From assembly GCA_015063005.1 (NCBI GenBank), contig SUTF01000007.1, positions 62,001 to 126,000 of the forward strand: 64,000 nt of DNA, read 5' to 3'. How positions within the stretch are numbered: the stretch's first letter is position 1; every line of letters begins with the position of its first letter. Below the pieces are notes generated by a model. It searched no databases and was not told the origin of the DNA. It worked only from the letters and a program-made list of their open reading frames with translations. This DNA comes from Methanobrevibacter millerae (GTDB taxonomy: Archaea; Methanobacteriota; Methanobacteria; Methanobacteriales; Methanobacteriaceae). A program made the translations under genes and the position numbers. Below are positions 1 to 9,112 of this stretch, one piece after another.

Positions 1-1
1 T

Positions 2-1099
2 GATGAGTTGAGACTTGTTCTTGTCGGGTCTGCCGTTGGTATTACAGCAGCATTCAATGCTCCATTGGCGGGTGTTATTTTTATTTTGGAAGAGATAAAT
101 CATGGTTTTGATAAAACCTTGGTTTTTGTTGCTCTGGTTTCTGCCATTGTGTCTGATTTCATATCAAAAATGATTTTTGGCCAATCCACTGTACTGTCTT
201 TTCCGATAGCCAACATTCCTTTGTCTTCATATTGGCTTTTGGTATTGCTTGGTGTATTATTAGGTCTTTTAGGATATCTTTATAATGTCGGAATGATTAA
301 GGCAGAGGATTTGTGGGCTAAAATTCCAAATTTGAGTTTGGAAGTCAAATTCATCATTGTATTTGTAGTTTCAGGTATTATAGCTTTAATAATGCCTGAG
401 ATAAGTGACGGAGGACATTTCATGATGGGAATGCTTGATGTTGCCGTTCCGTCCCTTGGATTGCTTTTAATCTATTTTGTTGCAAAAGCACTATTTTCAA
501 TATTTTCCTTTTCATCAGGAGCTCCGGGCGGAATATTTTTACCTATTCTTGTTTTGGGAGCTTACATAGGTGCTATTTTTGCATCAGTTTTCATTCCGAT
601 TTGCGGTCTTGAAGGCATTTTGGTTTATAGGTTCATTATAATTTCAATGGCAGGATTTTTCACGGCAACTGTAAGGTCACCGATTACGGGCATAGTTCTT
701 CTCTCAGAAATGAGCGGTTCAACCGAAGCTTTGGTGTCAATGCTGGTTGTCTGTCTGATAGCATATGTGGTACCTACATTGCTTGGAAATGAACCGATAT
801 ATGAATCTCTTTTGGAAAGATTGCTAAACAGACGCCAGGAAAAGTTCACTCCAGAGCCTTCACGTCATGTATTGTCCGAATATATTGTTCCTTTGGAGTG
901 CAAATATATTGGTGTTAAAATCAAAAACATTCCGTTTCCTAAAAACTCAATTGTAGTATCTGTCATTAGGAATGGAAGTTATGTCATTGCACAGGAAGAT
1001 TTTCAGATAAATTATGGTGATCAGATTCATATTTTAACTGATGTGAATGATTTTCCATATGCAAACCGTGAGATAGAAGAGATAATTAATGGAAAATGA
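2..1099 (+). CDS. ClC-family chloride channel/transporter with C-terminal RCK_C domain (5' end cut off)
   Basis: Integral membrane anion channel or H+/Cl- antiporter of the ClC family; the reading frame is open at the window edge, so the N-terminal half lies upstream. Counting from the TTG at base 8, residues 11-29 match the ClC helix carrying the internal glutamate (AAFNAPLAGVIFILEE), residues 174-179 are the pore motif GGIFLP, and residues 222-235 are the late membrane segment VRSPITGIVLLSEM. About ten hydrophobic segments end near residue 265. Residues 290-360 form a soluble tail resembling the TrkA-C/RCK_C ligand-binding domain. The gating-glutamate motif would be in the missing part, so channel versus antiporter cannot be decided. 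The family assignment is firm. Confidence 0.93.
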   Translation, partial: DELRLVLVGSAVGITAAFNAPLAGVIFILEEINHGFDKTLVFVALVSAIVSDFISKMIFGQSTVLSFPIANIPLSSYWLLVLLGVLLGLLGYLYNVGMIKAEDLWAKIPNLSLEVKFIIVFVVSGIIALIMPEISDGGHFMMGMLDVAVPSLGLLLIYFVAKALFSIFSFSSGAPGGIFLPILVLGAYIGAIFASVFIPICGLEGILVYRFIIISMAGFFTATVRSPITGIVLLSEMSGSTEALVSMLVVCLIAYVVPTLLGNEPIYESLLERLLNRRQEKFTPEPSRHVLSEYIVPLECKYIGVKIKNIPFPKNSIVVSVIRNGSYVIAQEDFQINYGDQIHILTDVNDFPYANREIEEIINGK

Positions 1100-1277
1100 T
1101 TGCTTTTATCTACATATTCTAAATTAAATATTTGAAATTCTTACTTTAATTCTATTTAATTAATTTAATATTTAATAAAACTATTATTTTTACTGAGTCC
1201 TATTAAGAATATTGTTCATATCTTCAACTAAATGGCAGGTAAATATTTTTAAATATTTTCAAATTCATAATATTACT

Positions 1278-1778
1278 ATGAATCCGATTTTTGAAAGGCA
1301 TAGTGTTAGGAAATATTTGGATGATGAAGTTTCCAACAGTCAGATTGATAATCTTTTGAAAGCAGGTATGCAGGCACCATCTGCATGCAATCAGCAGGCC
1401 TGGGAATTCATCGTGATTGAAGATGATGAGGACAAAACTGCAATTTCTGAAATGCATCAGTTTGCAAAGCCTGCCAAAGACGCATCAAAGCTCATAGTTG
1501 TTTTGGGAAACTTGAATGAGGCTAAAATTGAATCAATGATTCAGCAGGATCTGGGTGCATGCTGTGAAAATATTCTTCTTCAGGCAACATATGATGGTTT
1601 GGGTGCAGTATGGTTAGGTTTTCATCCGATAGAGGATAGGTGTGTAAAGATTAGGGAATATCTTAATATTCCAGATTATTGCATTCCCTTTGCCGTAATT
1701 TGTGTTGGTGTACCTGCAGCAAGTAATGATGTAAAGTTAAGGTATGATGGCTCAAAAGTTCATTATAATAGATATTAG
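1278..1778 (+). CDS. Nitroreductase family protein
   Basis: FMN-dependent oxidoreductase of the nitroreductase superfamily, about 166 residues, likely cytosolic; the substrate is not predictable. The N-terminal RHSVRKY (residues 7-13) and APSACNQQAWEF (33-44) are the usual FMN-phosphate and flavin-contacting motifs, and LGAVWLG is the conserved late segment. The start at 1278 was chosen over an upstream in-frame ATG at 1212 because family homology begins at MNPIFERHSVR and a TATA-like AT stretch (about 1240-1258) sits at the distance expected for a leaderless transcript. Its stop overlaps by 4 bases the end of the convergent winged-helix gene. Confidence 0.9.
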   Translation: MNPIFERHSVRKYLDDEVSNSQIDNLLKAGMQAPSACNQQAWEFIVIEDDEDKTAISEMHQFAKPAKDASKLIVVLGNLNEAKIESMIQQDLGACCENILLQATYDGLGAVWLGFHPIEDRCVKIREYLNIPDYCIPFAVICVGVPAASNDVKLRYDGSKVHYNRY

Positions 1779-2035
1779 AGATATTTGAGAATCTCCAAAC
1801 CTTTTGGTGTGCATTTGTATAAACGTCCTTTTCTTACTTCCTCGTTTACACATATCACGATGTCCTGTTTTTTCAAATCAGCTAAAGCAGCGGAAACTTG
1901 GCTGGTTCTGATACCAATGTCTTTGGCAATTTCAGAAGGCATTTTGATATCGTCGCCAATGCTTTTTAATGTGTTTGTTCTATATGGTGAAATCTTAATA
2001 TATCCAAGTTTGTGATATAGCTCTTTTTCTTCCAT
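1775..2035 (-). CDS. Small winged-helix transcriptional regulator
   Basis: An 86-residue protein that is almost entirely one winged helix-turn-helix domain. Residues 30-60 (PSEIAKDIGIRTSQVSAALA, then the recognition helix and wing) look like archaeal MarR/ArsR-type regulators, and the end TPKGLEILKYL is the usual final helix of such domains. No ligand-binding domain is present. It converges on the nitroreductase gene with a 4-base overlap, so the two are unlikely to share a promoter. Target genes are unknown. Confidence 0.82.
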   Translation of the reverse strand: MEEKELYHKLGYIKISPYRTNTLKSIGDDIKMPSEIAKDIGIRTSQVSAALADLKKQDIVICVNEEVRKGRLYKCTPKGLEILKYL

Positions 2036-2129
2036 GATATTAATTTTTATTATTTGATTAAAAATGTTTATATAAGCTTTTATATGGATTTTAATATGCT
2101 TATCTGTTTTTAAATATAATTTATTAACA

Positions 2130-4076
2130 TCATGCTTTTAATTTTTCATTATTTTCTTTCAATATTTTATAAATGCTTTCTGCACCTATAATTTCATCAT
2201 TTGACACATCCCAGCTTGAAGGATATAATATAAATGGCTTTGACTGGTCACCTCCGACACCGCCGTGACTTCCCACAAGCTCTTCAAAGGCACATACCTC
2301 ATCATTTTTGCTGTCATAGAAACTGTTTACCAGAATGTCCGGGGTATGTTCAAAGGAGCTGTTTCTTTTAAGGTGTCTTACAATGTTTTCTCCAAATCCT
2401 TCAAGAGGATTTTCACCTTCAATTTTGTCGCTGTCCAAATAGTATGTTCCTTTCTTTCCAATGGCAAGGTCTCCATGTTCACTTGATCTGACCAATATGA
2501 ATCCGATAAGTTCATTATTTATTATTCCGCCAATCAGTTCGGGAAACATTGAATTTATTTCCTCATAGGTCAATCTGTAAGACCATTGAGTTAAATATAT
2601 CATTGCAAGATTTCCTGAAGCAAGAACAACCACATCAGAATCCGTATCATCATCTTTGGATTCCTTTTTATTTTTTGGGAATGGGGATAGTGACTCTGTA
2701 TAGTGGTCTTCATTAGATGACATGTTCGCATACATGGACATGTCCTCTGGCAGGAGTGATTTCACCAATTCCTCAAATGACTGTCCTGCTCTTTGTTTGA
2801 ATGTTGCCCCATTTGTCTGGCCGTGGTCTGACTGAATTACAAACTGATACGGTCTTGGAGCATACTTGTTTGCATTAATCAGATGTCTGATTTGACTGTC
2901 CATTCTTTTCAATGCCTTGAAAGCATCCTTATCCCTCACTCCTGAGTGATGGGCAATCTCATCATATCCCAAGTATGTTGAGTATGCAATATCAACTTCC
3001 CCAACCATCATGTCTCCAATTAATGTGGATGTGTTGATTTCCGCCATGAAAATGTTGGTGCTGGCTCTTGTTGGAATATATTTAATTCCCCTATTGATCC
3101 TAGGTCTGATATCAAGTATCTTGTGTGTTATCTGAGATATGATTTCCTGAATCATGTCTCCTATGAGAAGAGCTACGATACGTGCGAAGTTACTTGGATT
3201 TGAAAATACTGAATACCATGCGGTATTGTACAGTTTTTTAATGTCCATGATTTTGCTTAATGTAAATATGACATTATCCGTATCTCCTGAAAAGAGATTA
3301 GAACGGCTAGCTCCATTTTTTGCAAGAAGACCATTGCCGTTTGAAATTCTTTCCTCCAATACTTTAACCTTTTGAGGTCCTGAACACTGCATCATGGTAT
3401 TTCCGTTTGATTTTTCAATCCACCTGAATGCAGTAATTCCCTCATTGTTTCCATGAAGAATTCCGGCCTGGCTGGCGCCGGTCTGTGATGAGAGGTCTGT
3501 TTCCCATTGTCTTAAAGTATGTGACTTTGAATCAATCAGTTCCTTGACTGTAGGCATCAGGCCTTTATCGATAGCTTCTTTCAATACCTTGTGTGCAAGA
3601 CCGTCAATCTCCACAATGATTAATCCGGGATAGGTTTTGGCTTCCTTCGGCCTTTTTTTCTTCGCATCCCTAATGACTGACCTGTAGTATGTACTTTCAT
3701 CTTCCAAGGTAACCAATGCAGATAATATGGTCGAAACTGCAGCCATAGCAAGTGGAGCAAGAATTATTCCTGCTCCATCAATGTTGATGTTAAATAACGG
3801 TGCAAAAAACTCAAGCATCAATCCGTTCAATATCAATGAGCCGATACCGAATGTTATGATGAAAAATGGCATGAATATTCTTGTAATGAGCGGCCAGAAA
3901 AGGGAATTTATTATCCCTATGAATAGGACAAGAAGGAATATGTCATCGAAATACTCCACATGCACTCCCAAACCAAAAAACGATACAATATATAACCCTA
4001 TCACATTTCCAATAAATACAAGTAAAGTCCTTTTCAATGACCGTGGAGGGTTATCTATTTTATCAGAATTAAGCAT
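2130..4076 (-). CDS. Membrane-anchored type I phosphodiesterase/alkaline phosphatase superfamily protein with holin-like N-terminus
   Basis: A 648-residue protein in two parts. Residues ~12-125 contain four hydrophobic segments resembling the phage-holin family 4 (LydA/YvlD) module (INSLFWPLITRIF then a Gly/Leu-rich hairpin). From ~148 (GLIIVEIDGLAHKVLKEA) it is a type I phosphodiesterase/nucleotide pyrophosphatase domain: metal ligands are suggested by EIDG, SQTGASQAG, YDEIAHHSG, QSDHGQTNG and VGSHGGVGG, and the catalytic Thr/Ser probably lies in the TGAS segment. The active domain could be on either membrane side. The natural phosphodiester substrate is unknown. It is transcribed divergently from mch across a 337-bp spacer. 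Confidence 0.85.
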   Translation of the reverse strand: MLNSDKIDNPPRSLKRTLLVFIGNVIGLYIVSFFGLGVHVEYFDDIFLLVLFIGIINSLFWPLITRIFMPFFIITFGIGSLILNGLMLEFFAPLFNINIDGAGIILAPLAMAAVSTILSALVTLEDESTYYRSVIRDAKKKRPKEAKTYPGLIIVEIDGLAHKVLKEAIDKGLMPTVKELIDSKSHTLRQWETDLSSQTGASQAGILHGNNEGITAFRWIEKSNGNTMMQCSGPQKVKVLEERISNGNGLLAKNGASRSNLFSGDTDNVIFTLSKIMDIKKLYNTAWYSVFSNPSNFARIVALLIGDMIQEIISQITHKILDIRPRINRGIKYIPTRASTNIFMAEINTSTLIGDMMVGEVDIAYSTYLGYDEIAHHSGVRDKDAFKALKRMDSQIRHLINANKYAPRPYQFVIQSDHGQTNGATFKQRAGQSFEELVKSLLPEDMSMYANMSSNEDHYTESLSPFPKNKKESKDDDTDSDVVVLASGNLAMIYLTQWSYRLTYEEINSMFPELIGGIINNELIGFILVRSSEHGDLAIGKKGTYYLDSDKIEGENPLEGFGENIVRHLKRNSSFEHTPDILVNSFYDSKNDEVCAFEELVGSHGGVGGDQSKPFILYPSSWDVSNDEIIGAESIYKILKENNEKLKA

Positions 4077-4413
4077 AATCTCCTTTTTGTTTATTCGGAT
4101 ATAAATTATTTTTTTGTTTATGTTATCAGGTATCTCATCAGTTAATGCTTATAATTTAGTTAAAACTGTAAAAAATACTTCATATATATCATAATACAAA
4201 TATTTTATTTATATTGTAATTTTAATTTGAAATAATGATATTTTAATGAAAAAGTGTTTTTGTATTCGTTTAATGGGCTTTTAGTTGGATAATCTCATAA
4301 AAAACATGTATGCTCTTGAGATTATTTAGGCAAATATAAATAATAATAAAACTAAAATTTTAAGTGATAACTTACTATATTTGTAAGTTTACAATATTAT
4401 TCGAGGTTAAATG
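4077..4413. promoter_or_regulatory. Divergent intergenic region with mch promoter and leader inverted repeat
   Basis: AT-rich spacer between the phosphodiesterase gene and mch with no coding potential. A TATA-like stretch (about 4330-4345, CAAATATAAATAATAATAAA) is placed for mch. In the predicted 5' leader a 7-bp inverted repeat AACTTAC (4369-4375) / GTAAGTT (4383-4389) flanks a 7-base loop. A Shine-Dalgarno GAGGT lies at 4403-4407. The repeat could be a weak hairpin or an operator. Confidence 0.5.
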
Positions 4414-5385
4414 ATGGTAAGTGTAAACTTAGAAGCTAAAAAAACCGTAGATGTAATGATTGAAAAAGCAGATGCATTAAACATCGCAGTATCAACTTTA
4501 GATAATGGTGCTACTGTTTTAGATTGTGGTGTGAATGTAGATGGAAGTTTTAAAGCAGGTGAACTTTATACTAAAGTTTGTCTCGGTGGACTTGCAGATG
4601 TTGGAATTTCAATTCCTGGAGACTTATCTGAAAAATTCGCTCTTCCTTCTGTAAAAATCAAAACTGACTCTCCTTCTATTTCAACTTTAGGTTCTCAAAA
4701 AGCAGGTTGGTCCGTTAGTGTAGGAGATTTCTTTGCATTAGGTTCAGGTCCTGCTCGTGCAATCGCATTAAAACCAGCTGAAACCTATGAAGAAATAGAT
4801 TATGAAGATAAAGATGCTGATTTGGCTATCTTAACTTTAGAAGCTGACGTATTGCCTGGTGAAGACGTTGCACAATACATTGCTGATGAATGTGACGTTG
4901 ACGTTAAAAACGTTTACTTGCTTGTAGCTCCTACCTCTTCCCTAGTCGGTTCAATCCAAATTTCAGGAAGAGTTGTTGAAAACGGTACCTACAAAATGTT
5001 GGAAGCAATTAAATTTGATGTAACCAAAGTAAAACACGCAGCAGGTATTGCTCCTATCGCACCAATTGATCCTGACGGATTAAAAGCAATGGGTAAAACC
5101 AACGATGCAGTTTTATTCGGTGGAAGAACCTATTACTATGTTGAATCTGATGAAGATGATGATATTGCTGAAGTAGCTGCAAAATTACCATCATCCGCTG
5201 CTGATGGATATGGAAAACCATTCTTCGATGTATTTAAAGAAGCTGAATTTGACTTCTATAAAATCGATAAAGGAATGTTTGCTCCAGCAGAAGTTGTTAT
5301 CAACGATTTAACAACCGGTAAAATCTATAAAGAAGGATTTGTAAACGCTGACTTGCTTAAAAAATCTTTCGGTGTGGATGAATAG
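4414..5385 (+). CDS. mch: Methenyltetrahydromethanopterin cyclohydrolase
   Basis: Cytosolic enzyme of methanogenesis from CO2: reversible hydrolysis of N5,N10-methenyl-H4MPT+ and 5-formyl-H4MPT (EC 3.5.4.27). The ~323-residue length and sequence are textbook for the family: CGVNVDGSFKAGELYTKVCL, GGLADVGISIPGDL, GWSVSVGDFFALGSGPARA and VLFGGRTYYYVES. There are two adjacent ATGs at 4411 and 4414. The second gives the usual N-terminus MVSVNLEAKKTVD and sits 6 bases from the GAGGT Shine-Dalgarno, so it is preferred. Codon use is strongly biased, as expected for a highly expressed gene. It has its own promoter region and a clear terminator. Confidence 0.98.
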   Translation: MVSVNLEAKKTVDVMIEKADALNIAVSTLDNGATVLDCGVNVDGSFKAGELYTKVCLGGLADVGISIPGDLSEKFALPSVKIKTDSPSISTLGSQKAGWSVSVGDFFALGSGPARAIALKPAETYEEIDYEDKDADLAILTLEADVLPGEDVAQYIADECDVDVKNVYLLVAPTSSLVGSIQISGRVVENGTYKMLEAIKFDVTKVKHAAGIAPIAPIDPDGLKAMGKTNDAVLFGGRTYYYVESDEDDDIAEVAAKLPSSAADGYGKPFFDVFKEAEFDFYKIDKGMFAPAEVVINDLTTGKIYKEGFVNADLLKKSFGVDE

Positions 5386-5395
5386 ATTTGATGTG

Positions 5396-5425
5396 CTATC
5401 TTTTTAGATAGTACTTTTTTTATTT
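5396..5425 (+). terminator. Hairpin plus T-run terminator after mch
   Basis: A 6-bp perfect stem CTATCT (5396-5401) / AGATAG (5406-5411) with a TTTT loop begins ten bases after the mch stop codon and is followed by a long T-rich run. This layout fits transcription termination; archaea often need only the T-run. Confidence 0.65.
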
Positions 5426-5563
5426 TTTTTATTAATATTTATTGTTTTTATAATTTAAAGCCTGTCTGGGCTTGTTTAACTAATGTTTAGTTAATTTTAA
5501 ATATCATATTTTTTTTAAATATTAAATGATGAAGTTATTTTTAGCTTTGTCAAAATTCCATAA

Positions 5564-5619
5564 TATGCTAATGCCTTCTCAAAATTATACATTTTATATG
5601 TATAAATGGCATTAGCCAT
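5564..5619. repeat. Nested inverted repeat upstream of the DUF4013 gene
   Basis: An outer 9-bp inverted repeat GCTAATGCC (5567-5575) / GGCATTAGC (5608-5616) encloses an inner 8-bp repeat TTATACAT (5585-5592) / ATGTATAA (5598-5605) with a 5-base loop. It lies just upstream of a TATA-like box (about 5625-5635) for the gene at 5696, so it may be an operator for that promoter rather than an RNA structure. The rest of the 310-bp spacer holds only AT-rich DNA and a weaker repeat, TTAACTA/TAGTTAA near 5475-5493. Confidence 0.5.
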
Positions 5620-5695
5620 ACATTAATTTATATATGACTTTTTTTAAACTATATATGTGCTCTTATTGAGTAAAAAATTTAAAGGTGTATATATT

Positions 5696-6499
5696 ATGGA
5701 ATTTGGTGAAATTTTTAAAGATGCATTAAAATATCCAATGTCAAATCCCAAATGTTTATTGATTGTGGGAGTACTTTTCCTGATTTCAAGTTTGCCTCGT
5801 GTACTTAGGCAGTTTGGAGTAGTTAATAAATCATTGAATCTCATATGGATTGTTGTTTTACTTATTATTTCAATCATTTTGATGGGATATGCTCTTAGCG
5901 TATTGAAAAAAGCTATTGGTCGTGAAGATGGAATTCCTGGCTTTGATTGGACTAACAATTTTATGGATGGTATAAAACTTTTAGTTGTTGAATTCATTTA
6001 CATGATTATTCCTTCCATTATATGTTCTGTAATTGCTTTTATAACTATGGCTCCTGTAGCTTCCAGAATTATATCCTATGCAAACGTGGCATATATGGCT
6101 ACTAATTCAACTAATCCTAATGTTATTTTAAGTTCAATTCCTGCTAGTGCATGGTCAGGATTAGCTACCGGTATGATAGTAACTTTCATCATTGCAGTGA
6201 TATTATTCATCATATTTGGTCTTTTCATGGTAATTGCACAATGCAGATTGGCTAAATACGATTCATTAGGTGAAGCATTCAGCTTTGGTGAGGTATTTTC
6301 AGATATTAAGGAAATTGGTTTCTTAAGATTAATCGGATTTGTTATTGTTTTATGGCTTATAGCATGTGTAATCGGATTAGTCGGATCTATTATTTCCGCA
6401 ATCCCAATTGTTGGATGGATTATTACTTTATTAGTTATTTATCCATTTATAACACTATATTCAAACAGAGCATTAGGTTTATTATACTCTGATATCTAA
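5696..6499 (+). CDS. DUF4013 domain membrane protein
   Basis: Polytopic membrane protein of 267 residues matching the DUF4013 family, which is common in Methanobacteriales and has no known function. Residues 1-12 (MEFGEIFKDALKYP) are the typical amphipathic start. Hydrophobic segments follow at about 20-35, 50-72, 100-130, 160-190 and 215-250, with the conserved Gly/Pro-rich region ISAIPIVGWIITLLVIYPF near the end. The start at 5696 is favoured by the Shine-Dalgarno AAAGGTG at about 5681; an in-frame TTG at 5657 has no such support. A nested inverted repeat lies upstream of its promoter. Confidence 0.85.
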   Translation: MEFGEIFKDALKYPMSNPKCLLIVGVLFLISSLPRVLRQFGVVNKSLNLIWIVVLLIISIILMGYALSVLKKAIGREDGIPGFDWTNNFMDGIKLLVVEFIYMIIPSIICSVIAFITMAPVASRIISYANVAYMATNSTNPNVILSSIPASAWSGLATGMIVTFIIAVILFIIFGLFMVIAQCRLAKYDSLGEAFSFGEVFSDIKEIGFLRLIGFVIVLWLIACVIGLVGSIISAIPIVGWIITLLVIYPFITLYSNRALGLLYSDI

Positions 6500-6598
6500 A
6501 CCTAATCCTTTTTCTTTTTTTTAATACTATTAACATTTTTTTTGACATTTTCATGAATTTAGAAATATTTATTAATATTTTTTTAAAGACATTTATAT

Positions 6599-7147
6599 AT
6601 GAAGGGAATTAGTAAACTAATGGCAGATGTTGATGTTGAAGAGTTTGTTGAAGATTATGTTGATGTTGAAAGGTTTCAGGGCCTTTGCAAGGATTGTGAA
6701 GACTATGGAAAGAATTGGAGCTGTCCTCCCTTTGATTTTGAAGTGGAAGATGTTTGGAATTCATTCAATAAATTGAAAATCATCGTATTCAAACTGGAAT
6801 TTGATGATGAGGAACTCAGTACTGTTTTTCCAGATAAGGAATTGGAATTCGTATTGAAGAAATTGGAACGCATGAAAATAAGGTTGATGAATGAGATATA
6901 TGCATTGGAAGATGAAAATTCATTGGGATTGTTCCTTGGTAAATGTAGTCTGTGCATGAAATGTACCCGTGAATTTGGAATGCCTTGTAAAATGCCGTTT
7001 AAGATGAGATATTCAATAGAATCTTTGGGTGGAAACGTTGACCAATGTGTTGAGGACATATTTGATTTGAAGGTTCTTTATGCAAAAGATAATCACCTGC
7101 CTGAATATATGGTTTTTGTAGGTGGGTTGTTGTACGATAAGAAATAA
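6599..7147 (+). CDS. DUF2284 predicted metal-binding protein
   Basis: A 182-residue protein of the DUF2284 family (annotated as predicted metal-binding). Two cysteine clusters are visible: CKDCEDYGKNWSCPP (residues 30-44) and CSLCMKCTREFGMPC (about 118-132). Together they could bind Fe-S clusters or zinc. Between them lies a mixed alpha/beta region. No partner gene is obvious. The ATG at 6599 sits within a TATATATG sequence and has no Shine-Dalgarno, so transcription may be leaderless or the true start may be the ATG at 6620. Confidence 0.82.
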   Translation: MKGISKLMADVDVEEFVEDYVDVERFQGLCKDCEDYGKNWSCPPFDFEVEDVWNSFNKLKIIVFKLEFDDEELSTVFPDKELEFVLKKLERMKIRLMNEIYALEDENSLGLFLGKCSLCMKCTREFGMPCKMPFKMRYSIESLGGNVDQCVEDIFDLKVLYAKDNHLPEYMVFVGGLLYDKK

Positions 7148-7277
7148 TTATCAATTAGTTTATTTTCCTTTTACAAATAATTTTTAAACAATTTTTACTG
7201 TTTTTCTTATTTTATCTGATTTTTTTTATTAAAAAATTATTTTAAATATGAATCATATATAATAATATGGTGATAAA

Positions 7278-7958
7278 ATGATAGTTAGTATTATCGGGGG
7301 AACTGGACCTCAAGGACTCGGAATTGGTGAAAGATTAGCTATTGAAGGTGTAGATGTCATCATCGGTTCTAGAAAAGAAGAAAAAGCTTTAGAAGTTGTT
7401 GAACAAGCAAAAAAAGACTTAGCAGACTATGATTTATCAACTATGTGTGGTATGGCAAATGAAGATGCTGCACGTGAAGGTGACGTATTGATTATTACAG
7501 TTCCATTAGCTGCACAAAAGCCAACAATTGAAGGAATCAAGGAATTCTGTAAGGATAAGATTGTCATGGATGCGACAGTACCATTGGAAACTGCAATCGG
7601 TGGAAAGCCATTCAGGTTCATTGACTTGATGGAAGGATCTGCTGCTGAAAGAACCGCTTCAATCCTTGAAGGAACAGGTGCAAAAGTAATCTGCGCATTC
7701 TGTAACATTTCAAACTCACACCTAGCAAACATTCCAGAAGAAATCGACTGTGACTGTTTGATTGCAGGTGATGACAATGATGCAAAGGCAACTGCTGCAG
7801 AAATCATTGATAAAATCCCAGGAATTAAAACAATAGACTGCGGTATTTTGGAAAAGGCACGTGTTATCGAAAAAATCACACCATTATTGATTGGATTAAA
7901 CATCAAATACAAATCCCACTATGGCGGATTGAGAATAACTGGAATTAATTTCGATTAA
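7278..7958 (+). CDS. npdG: F420H2:NADP+ oxidoreductase (NADPH-dependent F420 reductase)
   Basis: Cytosolic enzyme exchanging hydride between reduced coenzyme F420 and NADP+ (EC 1.5.1.40), which supplies NADPH for biosynthesis in methanogens. The 226-residue protein begins with the dinucleotide-binding loop IIGGTGPQGLGIGERLA. GSRKEEKA (33-40) is the NADP 2'-phosphate binding region. DATVPLETAIGGKPF and the C-terminal YKSHYGGLRITGI are family signatures. The start is fixed by the Shine-Dalgarno GGTGAT just before ATG 7278. It appears to be monocistronic. Confidence 0.96.
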   Translation: MIVSIIGGTGPQGLGIGERLAIEGVDVIIGSRKEEKALEVVEQAKKDLADYDLSTMCGMANEDAAREGDVLIITVPLAAQKPTIEGIKEFCKDKIVMDATVPLETAIGGKPFRFIDLMEGSAAERTASILEGTGAKVICAFCNISNSHLANIPEEIDCDCLIAGDDNDAKATAAEIIDKIPGIKTIDCGILEKARVIEKITPLLIGLNIKYKSHYGGLRITGINFD

Positions 7959-7989
7959 TTTCATAATTTTTTTCTTTTTTTGGATTCAA

Positions 7990-8475
7990 ATGGATGAGCT
8001 TGAAAATCTTGTCGGAAAAGACATTTCGGAAATTGATGCAGATATTGTTGAAGCATTCAAAAGCATCAATATTAATGTAGCTGTCCTGGAATATAAATAT
8101 AAGAATTGCGGTAAGAGATATCCTTCAGATTCTTTTAAAATAGCTAGCATTGACTTTTCAAATCCATTACCATTTGATGAATTGATTGATTTTAATAAAC
8201 TTTTTATTTTCTGGCATTTCAACGGAATAATAACTGATATGGAGCTTTTCGATATACGTCCGGATAGGGATTCGTTAAGAAATGATTATGATTTCATAAT
8301 TGACATGATTGAAAATGATGAAGCCCACAACCTCAGATATGGGGATACGAAGTTTCTGGCGGCCAAAAGATTGGATGATGTAATATTGGTTAACAACCGA
8401 AAAGCAAACAGAAGAGATTTTGTCTTTAAGGTCAGCTATCTTCAAAAGATGCTGAATGAAATCAAATTATATTAA
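7990..8475 (+). CDS. Hypothetical protein, 161 residues
   Basis: Not recognised. A soluble, acidic protein with a lone CGKRYPSD segment (about residues 38-46), an alternating alpha/beta pattern, no signal peptide and no membrane segment. Codon use matches neighbouring genes, and it fills the space between npdG and the anchored protein at 8508 (32-base gap). There is no convincing Shine-Dalgarno before ATG 7990. Confidence 0.6.
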   Translation: MDELENLVGKDISEIDADIVEAFKSININVAVLEYKYKNCGKRYPSDSFKIASIDFSNPLPFDELIDFNKLFIFWHFNGIITDMELFDIRPDRDSLRNDYDFIIDMIENDEAHNLRYGDTKFLAAKRLDDVILVNNRKANRRDFVFKVSYLQKMLNEIKLY

Positions 8476-8507
8476 CCACTTTAACACAAATATTAATCAG
8501 TGGTTAT

Positions 8508-9095
8508 ATGGACAATGATAAAATCATAATAATTCTTTTGGTTGTGATTGTTGCAATGCTAGCTGCAGGAATTGCATTTTTAAATCCTTTTTCTAAGCAA
8601 ACATGCAATATGGAAATAGTATCTATGGATTCATTGTATGTTGGAGGACAGTTCACTGTATATCTAAGCGATTCTCAAGGCAAACCTATTGCAAATGAGG
8701 AAATAGCTATTACTTTTACAGGTTCAAACGGAGAGATTGTAAATAAAAAGGCAACGACAGATGCATCGGGCAATGCTGTAGTACAACTGGAGAGCTTGCC
8801 TGCGGGTACATATACAGTTTCATGCAGTCTTTTGGAGAACAGCAAATATGGAGGAAATTCAACCTCCAAACAGATTACTATCAATGATGTGACAGAAAAA
8901 TCCACACAGTCAAGCGGTTTGAGTGAGGACGGATACTCATATTATCCGGAATACGGTCCTGCTGTAGATAGTCAGGGCGTAACGAGGGAAGAGGCAATTG
9001 CAAATAACATGCACTACATTTCCATGAGAATCGATGGTGAAGATGTTGGTGGATATGTGCCTTATGATCCTAAAGCAGGATGTTATCATACCTAA
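8508..9095 (+). CDS. N-terminally anchored surface protein with one Ig-like domain
   Basis: A 195-residue protein. Residues 1-6 (MDNDKI) precede a single hydrophobic segment (7-27, IIIILLVVIVAMLAAGIAFL) that acts as a signal anchor. An extracellular Ig-like/carboxypeptidase-regulatory-like beta domain follows at about 36-130, with the hallmark GKPIANEEIAI, TDASGNAVVQL and LPAGTYTVSCS. A Ser-rich linker and a Tyr-rich tail end it. It is a member of a local paralogous family (see 41270, 43758, 45822, 49335, 50397, 50934). The presumed role is an exposed cell-surface protein; the ligand is unknown. Confidence 0.72.
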   Translation: MDNDKIIIILLVVIVAMLAAGIAFLNPFSKQTCNMEIVSMDSLYVGGQFTVYLSDSQGKPIANEEIAITFTGSNGEIVNKKATTDASGNAVVQLESLPAGTYTVSCSLLENSKYGGNSTSKQITINDVTEKSTQSSGLSEDGYSYYPEYGPAVDSQGVTREEAIANNMHYISMRIDGEDVGGYVPYDPKAGCYHT

Positions 9096-9112
9096 AAAAA
9101 GAAAAAGGGAAA

